From Taibaiella sp. (GTDB taxonomy: Bacteria; Bacteroidota; Bacteroidia; Chitinophagales; Chitinophagaceae), in NCBI GenBank assembly GCA_013815385.1, contig JACDGL010000008.1:62001-126000 (forward strand): 64,000 nt of DNA. Reading direction: 5' to 3'. Numbering within the stretch: position 1 is the first letter of the stretch; every line of letters begins with the position of its first letter. Positions 55,339 to 63,812 of the stretch are shown here, in pieces. The translations under genes were made by a program, and so were the position numbers. Under the pieces are notes generated by a model that was given only the letters and a program-made list of their open reading frames with translations, had not been told where the DNA came from and did not search any database.

Positions 55339-56024
55339 ACGGGCTCGTTTGTGGAGTTTCTCTTTTCAACTTCTTCCACGTCAAACCCTGCTACCATACC
55401 TCTGAAGTTATTCCAACCTGCAAGTATCACCTGTATTATGTGCACCACAAAAAAGAATACATATCCGATCATTAGTATAAAGTGCTCTATGCGTGCAGCC
55501 TCGTAGCCACCGCAAATAGCACATAACCAGCCGAATTGTATTGGCTTGTATATTGCGATACCTGTTATTATAGATCCAAAGCCCATGATAATAATAGACG
55601 TATAAGCGATACGCTGGGCAGCATTATATTTTAGTTGGGGCGGTGTATACTTTTTTATATGAAGGTCATGCAATATTACCTGCCATGCTTCGCCGAATGA
55701 ATTTTTATCAGGCATCAGGTACCGCCACTCTCCGGATATTACTGTGTACAAAACATAAAAAAAACCATTAAGCAGAAAGGCCCACATGAAAACAAAGTGG
55801 AATGCCATGCCTTCGGCCAGCTTAAAAGGAATATGCAATGCTTTATTAAATGAATCAGGAAAGAATTTCAATATTGTCTTATCCCCCCAGCCCAGGCGAT
55901 ATACATCATTAGCCCAGTATATCAGCACCCCACTCCATATCATTATAGTAAGCACCGGGAAATTGACCCAGTGGAACCACCTGATGGCTAACGGATGCTT
56001 CTTAACTATGCGCTTAGTTTTCAA
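55335..56024 (-). CDS. Cytochrome b/b6-type membrane subunit
   Basis: 229 residues, four or five transmembrane helices carrying His residues for b haems (AIRWFHWVNF, FHFVFMWAF, RIEHFILMIGYVFFFVVHIIQV). Matches the thiosulfate reductase/Ni-hydrogenase cytochrome b domain. Presumably moves electrons between quinol and the molybdopterin subunit encoded directly downstream (4-nt overlap). The basic N-terminus (KTKRIVKKHP) suggests it starts in the cytoplasm. Confidence 0.86.
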   Translation of the reverse strand: MKTKRIVKKHPLAIRWFHWVNFPVLTIMIWSGVLIYWANDVYRLGWGDKTILKFFPDSFNKALHIPFKLAEGMAFHFVFMWAFLLNGFFYVLYTVISGEWRYLMPDKNSFGEAWQVILHDLHIKKYTPPQLKYNAAQRIAYTSIIIMGFGSIITGIAIYKPIQFGWLCAICGGYEAARIEHFILMIGYVFFFVVHIIQVILAGWNNFRGMVAGFDVEEVEKRNSTNEPV

Positions 56025-56060
56025 TTATGCAGCTTGCTGCATAAAAATAGAGAAAGATTA

Positions 56061-57032
56061 CTATCCCGATTGTTTTTTATTATTTCTTAATAACAGAAAG
56101 GCAATACTTGCAGCTACTACAGATACCCCTACCACAAGAAGAAATAAAGATGGCCTTTTTTCTTTTTCAGGCAGGTACATAATACCTGTTGCATCTACTA
56201 CAGCAGGGTCATTTACATAGCGCCCCTGCTTCGGAACCGCCTCCTCATCAAAATGTACTGCCAGGTTGGTAAGCGCTATGCGCATATTGTCCCCACTTAA
56301 AGGTTTTCCATGCCCTGTAGCCACTACGTTCGGTTCCAGCGCCGCAAGGTGCTTTACAGAGTTGCCCGCGGCTTCCCAATCGTAGGTAAAGTACTTAGGT
56401 GGTCCAGATATCTTTTTAGCCTGTGTCATTACAGACAATACTGATTCCTGGTTGGTTGTTACAAAAGCATCGCCTGCTATTAGCACCTTATCCTTGCTGC
56501 GATAAAGGCTTATATGCCCTGGTGAATGGCCGGGGGTGTATAGATACTGCCACTCAGGTAAGTGGGGTACGCTGCCATCGGGTGGCAATATTTGTAAATG
56601 GTCTTCTATATTAATTGGCTTTTTAGGATATACCCATGATATACTGGACATTAAACCACCACCCACTGATGGGTCAGCCGGAGGGTAAGACGAGCGTCCT
56701 GTGAGGTAAGGTATCTCGAGATAATGGGCATAGACAGGTACATTCCATTCTTCTAACAACTTGCACAAAGAACCTGTATGGTCGAAATGGCCATGGGTAA
56801 GAATGATGGCAGCAGGCTTTGCATCAGGCCCGAAGAGCGTAGCGGCCATTTTTTTGATCTTTGTTACAGAAGATTTAAGCCCTGTATCCACCATTACCCA
56901 TGTATTATCCGCAGGGTTGCGAATCATGTACATGTTCACAAAAATATCTTTAGTACCCCACACATCGGCCGCTACATTGAAGTACAGGGTATTTATTTCT
57001 TTCTTATTGTCGAGTTGCTCCTTCATAGCCAA
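56061..57032 (-). CDS. Metallo-beta-lactamase-fold hydrolase with C-terminal membrane anchor
   Basis: 323 residues. HxHxDH motif in ILTHGHFDHTGSL near 97-102, metal-bridging Asp in LIAGDAFV, and a His in VVATGHGKPLSG; a single hydrophobic helix at about 296-316 (LFLLVVGVSVVAASIAFLLL) then a basic tail, implying anchoring with the catalytic domain in the cytoplasm (no signal peptide). Glyoxalase II/lactonase-like; substrate unknown. 36 bp upstream of the cytochrome b gene, possibly the same transcript. Confidence 0.85.
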   Translation of the reverse strand: MAMKEQLDNKKEINTLYFNVAADVWGTKDIFVNMYMIRNPADNTWVMVDTGLKSSVTKIKKMAATLFGPDAKPAAIILTHGHFDHTGSLCKLLEEWNVPVYAHYLEIPYLTGRSSYPPADPSVGGGLMSSISWVYPKKPINIEDHLQILPPDGSVPHLPEWQYLYTPGHSPGHISLYRSKDKVLIAGDAFVTTNQESVLSVMTQAKKISGPPKYFTYDWEAAGNSVKHLAALEPNVVATGHGKPLSGDNMRIALTNLAVHFDEEAVPKQGRYVNDPAVVDATGIMYLPEKEKRPSLFLLVVGVSVVAASIAFLLLRNNKKQSG

Positions 57033-57133
57033 TGGTTGAATTAAAATATCCTATTACATCTTCTATAAAAGCATGCCACTTCACCGAAATAGATAGAAAA
57101 GAAAAACATCGCTTGCGCGATGTTTTCAGAATA

Positions 57134-57427
57134 TTATCTCCAATGGCCGGGTATCCATACTTCGCCACCGGGCCTGCGGCGCCAATGGCCGGGTACAAAC
57201 CTCGCACCTTCGCGTGGTGGCGCTACCCAATGGCCACCCGCCCATTCGTAGCGGCCGCCACGGTTTTCCCATTCTTCCTCCACCCATACATGCCGTGGAG
57301 AAGGGGCTACAGTACGCACATATACCGGGCGTGCAGGCCTTAAATTCACTATTAGCTGAGCATGGCTTTGAAAAGCAGCACAGCTGATTAAAGCGAGCAT
57401 TAGAAAGATCTTCTTAAAACGTTCCAT
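57134..57427 (-). CDS. Small secreted YXWGXW-repeat protein
   Basis: 97 residues. Signal peptide of about 23 (MERFKKIFLMLALISCAAFQSHAQ); the mature part is rich in Trp, Arg, Pro and Gly with three repeats of the form x-x-G-H-W (YEWAGGHW, RFVPGHW, VWIPGHW), the YXWGXW pattern. Basic; probably periplasmic or outer-membrane associated. Function unknown. Lies between the MBL gene and rnpB. Confidence 0.8.
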   Translation of the reverse strand: MERFKKIFLMLALISCAAFQSHAQLIVNLRPARPVYVRTVAPSPRHVWVEEEWENRGGRYEWAGGHWVAPPREGARFVPGHWRRRPGGEVWIPGHWR

Positions 57428-57509
57428 GGTTCAAAATTTTTTGATTACAGATAGGATTAATATTATCGTGCCCGGTTTAATGACCTTTATTATTTAGCAG
57501 GCATTTAAC

Positions 57510-57540
57510 AAAAAAAAAGGGTGCCGGAGAACCGGCACCC
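57510..57540 (-). terminator. Intrinsic terminator of rnpB
   Basis: Minus strand: perfect 9-bp stem GGGTGCCGG / CCGGCACCC with a 4-nt loop followed directly by nine T residues. Confidence 0.9.
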
Positions 57541-57558
57541 ACATCATTTAACCAAAAC

Positions 57559-57925
57559 AACTACTCAACCTATAAGCCGGATTCTGTCACCCTGATGGTC
57601 ATCAGGGCCGTTATCATTTATCTGCGATACTGCTCGCGCAGCACCTGTATCTGCCAACCCGCGGACTTCGGGCGAGCCGCCCTCAATTATCCGCCTATTT
57701 AGCATTTCAGCGCGCAAGGTTTACCCCTGTATATAGTTACCCATATCCAACGTAGTCTCTTACGCTACATTTTCACCCTTACCCTACCGAAGCAAGGCGG
57801 TTATTTTCTGTGGCACTGTCTGTCCCCTGGTTTCCCAAAGTCCCACCCGTTAGGTGGTGCGCTGCTCTGTGCTGTCCGGACTTTCCTCCCTGTAGAAACA
57901 GGGCGATAACCCAGTATTCGTAGTC
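57559..57925 (-). ncRNA. rnpB: RNase P RNA
   Basis: Catalytic RNA that removes the 5' leader of tRNA precursors. Reading the minus strand, the P4 5' half with GAGGAAAGTCCGGAC lies at 57873-57887 and the matching 3' conserved block GACAGAATCCGGCTTAT at 57572-57588, both diagnostic. The proposed ends let GACTAC (57925-57920) pair with GTAGTT (57564-57559) as P1, giving about 367 nt, a normal bacterial type A size. A -7 box lies 5 bp upstream and a strong terminator about 20 bp downstream. Exact ends are estimates. Confidence 0.92.
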
Positions 57926-57929
57926 AATA

Positions 57930-57937
57930 CAAATTTA
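57930..57937 (-). promoter_or_regulatory. -7 element (TAAATTTG) for rnpB
   Basis: Minus-strand TAnnTTTG ending 4 bp before the predicted RNA 5' end, the spacing expected for a -7 box and transcript start. Confidence 0.7.
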
Positions 57938-58087
57938 AGCAAAAAAGACAACAACGTATTCCATTGATTTTCATCTATTTGCACTATTTTCCAGTGCTAT
58001 ATCTTTAGATGAGAGCGCACTGTATGTACAATAAAAAAAAATAGTTTAGTAAACATTACATTTATCAAATAAATCATTACCCACCTT

Positions 58088-58879
58088 ATGAAAAAGAATC
58101 TTATACTATTATTACCCACCATTCTGTTTTGTAGTTGCAGTACATTTTATTACAAGACCAATGCTGTAAATACACCCATGTTCACGCACGGTGGGCAGGC
58201 GCACTTATCTGCAGGCGTAGGGTTTGGTGAAAATTATGGGCAGAGTTCAAGCTTTGCAGATATACAGGCATCCTATTCGCCAATAGATCATGTGGGTATA
58301 CTATTTAATTACAGCGCCAATTCCTATACGAACGCGGATTACAGTTCAAATGGCACTACGTCTAACAAGTATATCACTAATTCGGACCTTACAGAAGGGG
58401 CTATAGGTGGCTATATTGCTACCACGGGCCGATACAAGCTGGTAAATGAACTATATGCAGGCGCGGGGCATGGCAATGTATATTCATTTGCCAATCTGGG
58501 CTTTAATCGTGCGTTCCTTCAATATGGAATAGGTATGCGCAGCCGTTACATTGATGCTATATTTAATATGCGTTTCAGTGATCTCACCTTTACCAGTTTT
58601 GATCCTAAAGGACTAACGAATTCCGACCTTCTTCGTTATAAACTAATAGACTATAACGGACGTAGAATAGATGACGGATCTGCATTCTTTCTGGAACCTT
58701 CTTTTACTGTAAGAGGTGGCTATAGATTTATTAAAGCACAACTGCAATTGGTATTTTGTGCAGGGCCCTCTGTACACTGGGGCTACAGCAACAGCCGCTA
58801 CACAGCAGGCATTTACTTTGCGCTGGAAGACCTCGTGCAGGCCATACGTGCCGCAAATAACAGAAGGGACGAACAATGA
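58088..58879 (+). CDS. Outer-membrane lipoprotein with beta-barrel-like strands, unknown
   Basis: 263 residues. Lipoprotein signal MKKNLILLLPTILFCSC (lipidated Cys at 15 or 17). The remainder alternates amphipathic strands (AHLSAGVGFGENYGQ, HVGILFNYSANSYTN, YKLVNELYAGAGHGN, ALQYGIGMRSRYI-type, FTVRGGYRFIKAQLQLVF) as in small outer-membrane barrels. No family recognised. Convergent with the alpha/beta hydrolase 29 bp away. Confidence 0.72.
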   Translation: MKKNLILLLPTILFCSCSTFYYKTNAVNTPMFTHGGQAHLSAGVGFGENYGQSSSFADIQASYSPIDHVGILFNYSANSYTNADYSSNGTTSNKYITNSDLTEGAIGGYIATTGRYKLVNELYAGAGHGNVYSFANLGFNRAFLQYGIGMRSRYIDAIFNMRFSDLTFTSFDPKGLTNSDLLRYKLIDYNGRRIDDGSAFFLEPSFTVRGGYRFIKAQLQLVFCAGPSVHWGYSNSRYTAGIYFALEDLVQAIRAANNRRDEQ

Positions 58880-58908
58880 CCTCCAGTTTTTGATAGTGGC
58901 AATATGGT

Positions 58909-59556
58909 TTAGTGTATCAGGTTGTCTTGTATCACTGTACTTACAGCCATAGCATGGTTATATACCATTAAGTGCCCACCATCTTTTACCCAGTAGTCGG
59001 GCTGCACATTTTCACTGGCTATTATCTTATCACTGGTGCCGTGTATATGAATCAATCTTTCAGGCCGCACACTATTCTGCCATTCCAGTATGGCTTTGAA
59101 AGCCCATCGCAGAAAAGCGCTGTCCGTATCATTCAAAACTGCTGTTAATAGCGCTTTATCTTCTTCTGTCTTTGCCCCAAAGCGATCAAATATTATTTTG
59201 TTAGGCTTTTTAAGAAAGCTATAGGGTAATAATCCTCCTTTTATAAGCAGGCTTAGAATGCCCGATGTGTTCCCAAGTTCCATATTGAATTTTGCGCTCG
59301 ATACAAGGAAGGTTTGCTTCACTTTCATCATTTTAGCAATTTCTGTAGCGATCATTCCCCCGAACGAAAGGCCAATAATGGTAGGGTCTGTATCCGTAAT
59401 AGCTGCTGCTACCTTTTGTGCATAGCAAACCAATCCATCGTGCTTATCAAATGGGGGCCAGGGCACCGGCACCAGTTGTGTTCCTTCAATAGAAAGTTTC
59501 TGAAACATACGGTGGTCTGCTCCCAGGCCACTGATGCAATATATCTTCCTGTCCAT
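58909..59556 (-). CDS. Alpha/beta-fold hydrolase, small
   Basis: 215 residues. N-terminal IYCISGLGADHRMFQKL (oxyanion region), nucleophile elbow IGLSFGGMIATE with Ser near 71, acid in IHGTSDKII near 176, and catalytic His in DGGHLMVYN near 194. Substrate unknown; no signal peptide. Second alpha/beta hydrolase in the window, not close to the first in sequence. Confidence 0.82.
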   Translation of the reverse strand: MDRKIYCISGLGADHRMFQKLSIEGTQLVPVPWPPFDKHDGLVCYAQKVAAAITDTDPTIIGLSFGGMIATEIAKMMKVKQTFLVSSAKFNMELGNTSGILSLLIKGGLLPYSFLKKPNKIIFDRFGAKTEEDKALLTAVLNDTDSAFLRWAFKAILEWQNSVRPERLIHIHGTSDKIIASENVQPDYWVKDGGHLMVYNHAMAVSTVIQDNLIH

Positions 59557-59611
59557 CTACCTAAAGGTAAATAGTAAGGTTTTATTATAAGGATTTAATT
59601 AAAAAGGGGTA

Positions 59612-60595
59612 TTAAGCTGTAGGAGCTTCAATTTCTTCAGTACCCTTTACCGGGCTGAAGTGCTGTTTAAAAGCATCTATTAGATTAGCGCTTATTATGC
59701 GGCGCGCCACATCTATCATATTTTTAAAAGCAGTGGCGTGAGATATGCCATGGCCAATGATGACCGGGCTGTTAATACCAAGTATAGGCGTACCGCCGTA
59801 AAGTTCGTAGTCAAATACATCGAGGAACTTATCCTGCACATTCCGCTGCACGGCAAATATCTGGTGCACCGATTCTGCCATTTTTAAGACCACATTGCCA
59901 ACAAAGCCTTCACAAACTATAACCTCCGCCTTATCCATGAATAAGTCCCGGCCTTCTACATTACCAACAAAATTCAGGTCTGTACTTTCTTTGAGCAATG
60001 GATATGTGGCTTGTGCCAGTATATTGCCTTTCCCTTCCTCCTCACCAATATTCAGCAATGCAACCCTGGGGTTTTCGCAGCCTAATACCCGTTGGGCGTA
60101 TAAAGATCCAAGCTGTGCAAATTGCACCAGGTTTTCGGGCTTGCAATCGGCATTGATACCTACATCCAGCAGCAGGTTAAATTTGCCGTTAAGACATGGT
60201 ACGGGAGATGCTATAGTGGGCCGAAGAATACCGTCTATTGTTTTTACAGAATACATGGCGCCCACCATCATAGCCCCTGTGTTTCCCGCGCTTATAAAGG
60301 CATCGGATTTATGATGCTGCAACATGCCAAAACCAACGGCAATGCTTGATTGCGGCTTTTCTTTAAGCGCCTTGGTAGGGTGCTCGTGCATTCCTATTAC
60401 CTGTGGTGCTTCAACAAGGGTGTACCTATGCTGGTGAGTTTCCAGCAATGACAGATAAGGTGCGGCGGCTTCAGTATCACCAATAAGGAGCAGGTGCACC
60501 GATGGATCGGGCACTTGCTCAAAAAATTGTTGCACACCTTTTATGGCTTCAGCGGGGGCATAATCGCCTCCCATAATATCAAGCCCTATCTTCAT
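59612..60595 (-). CDS. plsX: Phosphate acyltransferase PlsX
   Basis: 327 residues. Makes acyl-phosphate from acyl-ACP for PlsY-dependent phospholipid synthesis. N-terminal GLDIMGGDYAPAEAIKG, the SAGNTGAMMVGAMY motif and VCEGFVGNVVLKMAES are conserved. Third gene of yceD-rpmF-plsX, 17 bp after rpmF, an arrangement kept across many bacteria. Confidence 0.95.
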   Translation of the reverse strand: MKIGLDIMGGDYAPAEAIKGVQQFFEQVPDPSVHLLLIGDTEAAAPYLSLLETHQHRYTLVEAPQVIGMHEHPTKALKEKPQSSIAVGFGMLQHHKSDAFISAGNTGAMMVGAMYSVKTIDGILRPTIASPVPCLNGKFNLLLDVGINADCKPENLVQFAQLGSLYAQRVLGCENPRVALLNIGEEEGKGNILAQATYPLLKESTDLNFVGNVEGRDLFMDKAEVIVCEGFVGNVVLKMAESVHQIFAVQRNVQDKFLDVFDYELYGGTPILGINSPVIIGHGISHATAFKNMIDVARRIISANLIDAFKQHFSPVKGTEEIEAPTA

Positions 60596-60612
60596 TCAGT
60601 GTGTATATAACG

Positions 60613-60825
60613 TTATTGCTTAGGTTCACCTTCTGTAGCTGCGGGGGCATTGTCTACTACCACTTTACCGCGGTAGTACAACTTACCTTCTACCCAATGT
60701 GCGCGATGACGCAGATGAGTTTCGCCGGTTACGGTATCTACGCTCCAGGTAGCAGCCTCAGCCTTGTAATGCGTACGTCGTTTGGCACTGCGTTGCTGGG
60801 AGTGGCGTCTTTTAGGATTAGGCAT
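60613..60825 (-). CDS. rpmF: 50S ribosomal protein L32
   Basis: 70 residues. Conserved N-terminus [20 protein letters not shown]; the zinc-binding cysteines of many L32 proteins are absent (C-minus form). The C-terminal extension ([16 protein letters not shown]) is Ala/Glu-rich. 12 bp downstream of yceD and 17 bp upstream of plsX. Confidence 0.94.
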   Translation of the reverse strand: MPNPKRRHSQQRSAKRRTHYKAEAATWSVDTVTGETHLRHRAHWVEGKLYYRGKVVVDNAPAATEGEPKQ

Positions 60826-60837
60826 TCTCTTTAGATT

Positions 60838-61392
60838 TTATTTTGTTTTACGTTTACTCTTATCTTTTTCCTTCAGGGCTTCGAGGCCTTTCCAGATGTC
60901 ATTCTTTATGTCAGCAGGTTCTGAAAGCTTATCCAGCAGTTTCAGCGCCTGTGGGTTGCATCCTGGCTTGCCATCGGGCTTATCAAGATGTACTTTTTGC
61001 AGGGGTATGCTCAGCATCACAAATTCATATACCCAGCTACTGATGTCTATCACCGTCTCGCTCCTGGGGATAAATACTACTTCATCCTCATTATGCTCTT
61101 CTACATCCTCACCTGCAAGCTTTATTACCAGGTCAAATTCATCCCACAACCTAAGTGCAAACTCATCGCCGCACCGATCACAAGGCACTGTTACACTTCC
61201 GTCGATGTCAAAATGCAGCAGAAAAAAATTGCTCTTTTTATCAAAAGCCAGATTTACCTGTGCGTCCCAGTTCTTATATTCTCCTTCGGGCTTATGCTTT
61301 TCCATAAACCCATCGTTAATATCATACTGGTAATGATGCACACCCTCCTTCAGCCCCTGCCATGCTATTTCGTATTCCCGGTTGTGTTTCAT
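60838..61392 (-). CDS. yceD: YceD/DUF177 family protein
   Basis: 184 residues. Contains the CDRCGDEF two-cysteine motif near residue 67 and the acidic GEDVEEHNEDEVVFIPRSE stretch. DUF177 proteins are implicated in 23S rRNA handling in plants and bacteria; bacterial function is poorly known. First gene of the rpmF-plsX operon, with a promoter at 61466-61496 and a 5' leader of roughly 70 nt containing a hairpin. Confidence 0.9.
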   Translation of the reverse strand: MKHNREYEIAWQGLKEGVHHYQYDINDGFMEKHKPEGEYKNWDAQVNLAFDKKSNFFLLHFDIDGSVTVPCDRCGDEFALRLWDEFDLVIKLAGEDVEEHNEDEVVFIPRSETVIDISSWVYEFVMLSIPLQKVHLDKPDGKPGCNPQALKLLDKLSEPADIKNDIWKGLEALKEKDKSKRKTK

Positions 61393-61410
61393 CGTATCAT
61401 CCCATTGCCG

Positions 61411-61427
61411 GAAGGGTTATACCCTTC
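61411..61427. other. Hairpin in the yceD-rpmF-plsX leader
   Basis: GAAGGGT / ACCCTTC with a 3-nt loop, 19-35 nt upstream of the yceD ATG, within the predicted 5' untranslated leader. It may modulate translation; no known riboswitch or ribosomal-protein leader is recognised. Confidence 0.45.
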
Positions 61428-61465
61428 TGATACCTATACCTTTATGGGTAAGGCAAAACGGGTTG

Positions 61466-61496
61466 CAAAAGTACAAAAATCTCCTGATTACAGCAA
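61466..61496 (-). promoter_or_regulatory. Promoter TTG-N20-TACTTTTG for yceD-rpmF-plsX
   Basis: Minus strand: TTG (61494-61496), 20-bp spacer, TACTTTTG (61466-61473). The -33 box lies inside the last codons of the upstream DUF58 gene. Confidence 0.7.
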
Positions 61497-62390
61497 TTTA
61501 TTTCTCTTTAATAAAAAAGAGTACAGTACCTGCTCCACCGGTTCCGATAGGTCTACTGCCACCCGCTCTACCTGGTATTGGTGACATTTATCCTCTATCA
61601 TATGCAGATAGGACTGCATTTCAGCTATATATTGATCTTTTATCTGCTGGGGCTGGAGCTTTACACGGTCACCGGTTTCCATATCTACAAATTCGTACGG
61701 ACGGTTCTCAAATTCAAATGCGAGCTCCTGTACTCCATCTATAATATGAAATAATATTACTTCGTGTTTATTGTATTTCAGGTGTTGTATGGCAGCAAAC
61801 AGGTCTTCAATATTTTCAGCGTCATCCATCATATCACTGAAAATCACTATCAGTGAGCGCTTGTGCATTTGCTCTGCTACTTGGTGCAGTGCAGCCGCAG
61901 CATTTGTATGCTTATTTTCAGAAGTATAAGATATTTTTTTCTGCAATTCATTAGTCAGCATCCGGTAGTGGCTGCTGGCAGACCTGCAATCGGAGATATA
62001 ATTTATCTGCTCATCAAACAGTGCAAGAGCGGCGGCATCCAGTTGTCTCTTTAGCAACTGCAACATGCTGGCAGCTGCTACACAACTAAATTGTAATTTA
62101 GATATCTTCTTTTCATCCTTAGGGTACTGCATAGAGGAGGAGGTATCTACTACCAGGCAGCACCTAAGGTTAGTTTCTTCTTCAAATCTTTTAACAAAAA
62201 GTTTATCTGTACGTCCATATACGCGCCAGTCTATATGCCTGAGCGGATCGCCGGGATTATACAGCCTGTGCTCTGCAAACTCTACGGAAAAGCCATGAAA
62301 AGGACTTTTATGAAGGCCTATTATAAATCCTTCCACTACCTGCTTTGCCAGTAGTTCCAGGTTATCTGTAAGGGGTTGTTGCAGCAACAT
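61488..62390 (-). CDS. DUF58 family protein (MoxR-associated vWA-like)
   Basis: 300 residues, no membrane helix. DUF58 signature RLYNPGDPLRHIDWRVYGRT near 47-66, then a vWA-type core starting with LVVDTSSSM (D-x-S-x-S metal site) and SLIVIFSDMMDD. Usually encoded beside a MoxR AAA ATPase and acts as its adaptor; no moxR is in the window. Distinct in architecture from the membrane DUF58 protein at 28490. Confidence 0.88.
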   Translation of the reverse strand: MLLQQPLTDNLELLAKQVVEGFIIGLHKSPFHGFSVEFAEHRLYNPGDPLRHIDWRVYGRTDKLFVKRFEEETNLRCCLVVDTSSSMQYPKDEKKISKLQFSCVAAASMLQLLKRQLDAAALALFDEQINYISDCRSASSHYRMLTNELQKKISYTSENKHTNAAAALHQVAEQMHKRSLIVIFSDMMDDAENIEDLFAAIQHLKYNKHEVILFHIIDGVQELAFEFENRPYEFVDMETGDRVKLQPQQIKDQYIAEMQSYLHMIEDKCHQYQVERVAVDLSEPVEQVLYSFLLKRNKLL

Positions 62391-62513
62391 AAAGTAAAGT
62401 TAGTGGAAAGGTTGGCATGAATAGAAAATGCTACGGCTAAAAAAACTTTCCTTTCCTGTGTTTGTGGTTTTAAAAAATTCCTGTTATCTTCAACCGTTCA
62501 AATGAATCGTTGC

Positions 62514-62762
62514 ATGAAATTACGCCCTTCTCTTGTGTTGGTTATGGCAATTATAGTTATGGCTGGCATGAGTTCCTGCGTACGTAAATATACTTGTCAG
62601 TGTCAGGTTTCCTATACCGGCCAGCCCGGCTTGCCTGATAGCACCGTACAGACATTTACCATAACAGATACCAAGAGCAAGGCGCAGAGTGAATGCGAAA
62701 GCAATTCGAAGACCATAGACCAGGCAGGTATCCATACTGTTGAGGCTTGTCATATATATTAA
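62514..62762 (+). CDS. Small lipoprotein, unknown
   Basis: 82 residues from the ATG at 62514 (MKLRPSLVLVMAIIVMAGMSSC); an ATG at 62502 adds MNRC before the n-region. Lipobox GMSSC. The mature part has four Cys (CQCQ, CES, ACHIY), possibly two disulfides. No family recognised. The MauE-thioredoxin gene follows 62 bp later with its own -7 box. Confidence 0.65.
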   Translation: MKLRPSLVLVMAIIVMAGMSSCVRKYTCQCQVSYTGQPGLPDSTVQTFTITDTKSKAQSECESNSKTIDQAGIHTVEACHIY

Positions 62763-62797
62763 TATCTCCGGCTGCTTACATTATTGGTTCCTTAGCT

Positions 62798-62805
62798 TAA
62801 TTTTG
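62798..62805 (+). promoter_or_regulatory. -7 element (TAATTTTG) for the MauE-thioredoxin gene
   Basis: Plus-strand TAnnTTTG ending 19 nt before the ATG at 62825. Confidence 0.5.
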
Positions 62806-62824
62806 AGCACATTTCACTTCCTTT

Positions 62825-63787
62825 ATGGCAGGTATATTGCAGCAAAAGAACACCCCCGTCTTTTACTTTCAACGCATTTTTGGTGTTATACTATTATTGG
62901 CCATGGCGGGCGTATTCATATTCTCGGCAGCCAGCAAACTTTATGATCCCAACGCATTTGATTCTTTTCGCTGGGCATTTCTGGACCTCGGCGTTAGTAG
63001 CATCACCACCGCAGGCGTCATTGCCCGTTTATTCATAGGTTTTGAATTTACACTTGGGCTGTTTCTATTAGCACATATCTTCCTTAAGGCTTTTACCTAT
63101 CCTGCCATCATAGGGTTACTTGTATTTTTTATTCTCTATCTTATTTTATTACTGATAAAACAAGGGAACAATGGCAACTGTGGCTGCTTTGGCAATAAGA
63201 TAAGCATGAAGCCACTGGCAGCCATATTTAAAAATGTTATTATGATAGCTGGCATAATAGCTTTAATGTACCTGTACCCTATAAAACCTTACAAAAACCA
63301 GGAATGGTTAGCCCTCATCATAGGCATGACAGGTATTGTAGCACCTTTTGTACTGGCGCCGTTACGTACAGATATCACACCGCCTACCCCCGTCAACAGG
63401 CTTATTGATCTTACCCCCCTTTACAAATATAACCCGCCCCCTACAATAGAGTTGCGAAATGGGAAACATATCATTGCTTTTATGAGCCTTACCTGCCCTC
63501 ATTGCAAAAAGGCTGCCTATTTATTGCAGTCTATCCGTAAGGCACATCCTGATATTTCCATGTATTTAGTCCTTGCTGGGAATGACAACTTTATCAAAAC
63601 ATTCTTTGATGAAACCCATGCGGGCAATATCCCCCACATGATCTTCCATAACGCCCCAGACTTTTTAAAGATGGCCGGCGGTAACGGAGTGCCAGCTATC
63701 TACTGGATCAACAATAGCAATATAGAATTCCAATCCACATACTACCAGATAGACCCTGAAAACATGGAGCTGTGGATAAAGCACTAA
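62825..63787 (+). CDS. MauE/DoxX-like membrane domain fused to thioredoxin-fold domain
   Basis: 320 residues. Residues about 18-135 hold four transmembrane segments with the family-typical loop GNNGNCGCFGNKI (two Cys) between helices 3 and 4; a further pair of helices at 135-180; then a thioredoxin-like domain from about 205 with the redox motif CPHC (SLTCPHCKKAA). The Cys pair of the membrane part could exchange electrons with CPHC, giving a self-contained thiol-redox device at the inner membrane (inference). Partner proteins unknown. Confidence 0.82.
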   Translation: MAGILQQKNTPVFYFQRIFGVILLLAMAGVFIFSAASKLYDPNAFDSFRWAFLDLGVSSITTAGVIARLFIGFEFTLGLFLLAHIFLKAFTYPAIIGLLVFFILYLILLLIKQGNNGNCGCFGNKISMKPLAAIFKNVIMIAGIIALMYLYPIKPYKNQEWLALIIGMTGIVAPFVLAPLRTDITPPTPVNRLIDLTPLYKYNPPPTIELRNGKHIIAFMSLTCPHCKKAAYLLQSIRKAHPDISMYLVLAGNDNFIKTFFDETHAGNIPHMIFHNAPDFLKMAGGNGVPAIYWINNSNIEFQSTYYQIDPENMELWIKH

Positions 63788-63812
63788 ATTTGCTGCGCAT
63801 TGATGCATACAC

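Larger units (their letters stand above)
57428..58087. other. 660-bp stretch carrying the RNase P RNA gene
   Basis: No protein gene. Contains the rnpB terminator (57510-57540), rnpB (about 57559-57925) and its promoter box (57930-57937). 57938-58087 is AT-rich leader for the downstream lipoprotein gene, with no clear TAnnTTTG box. Confidence 0.7.
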
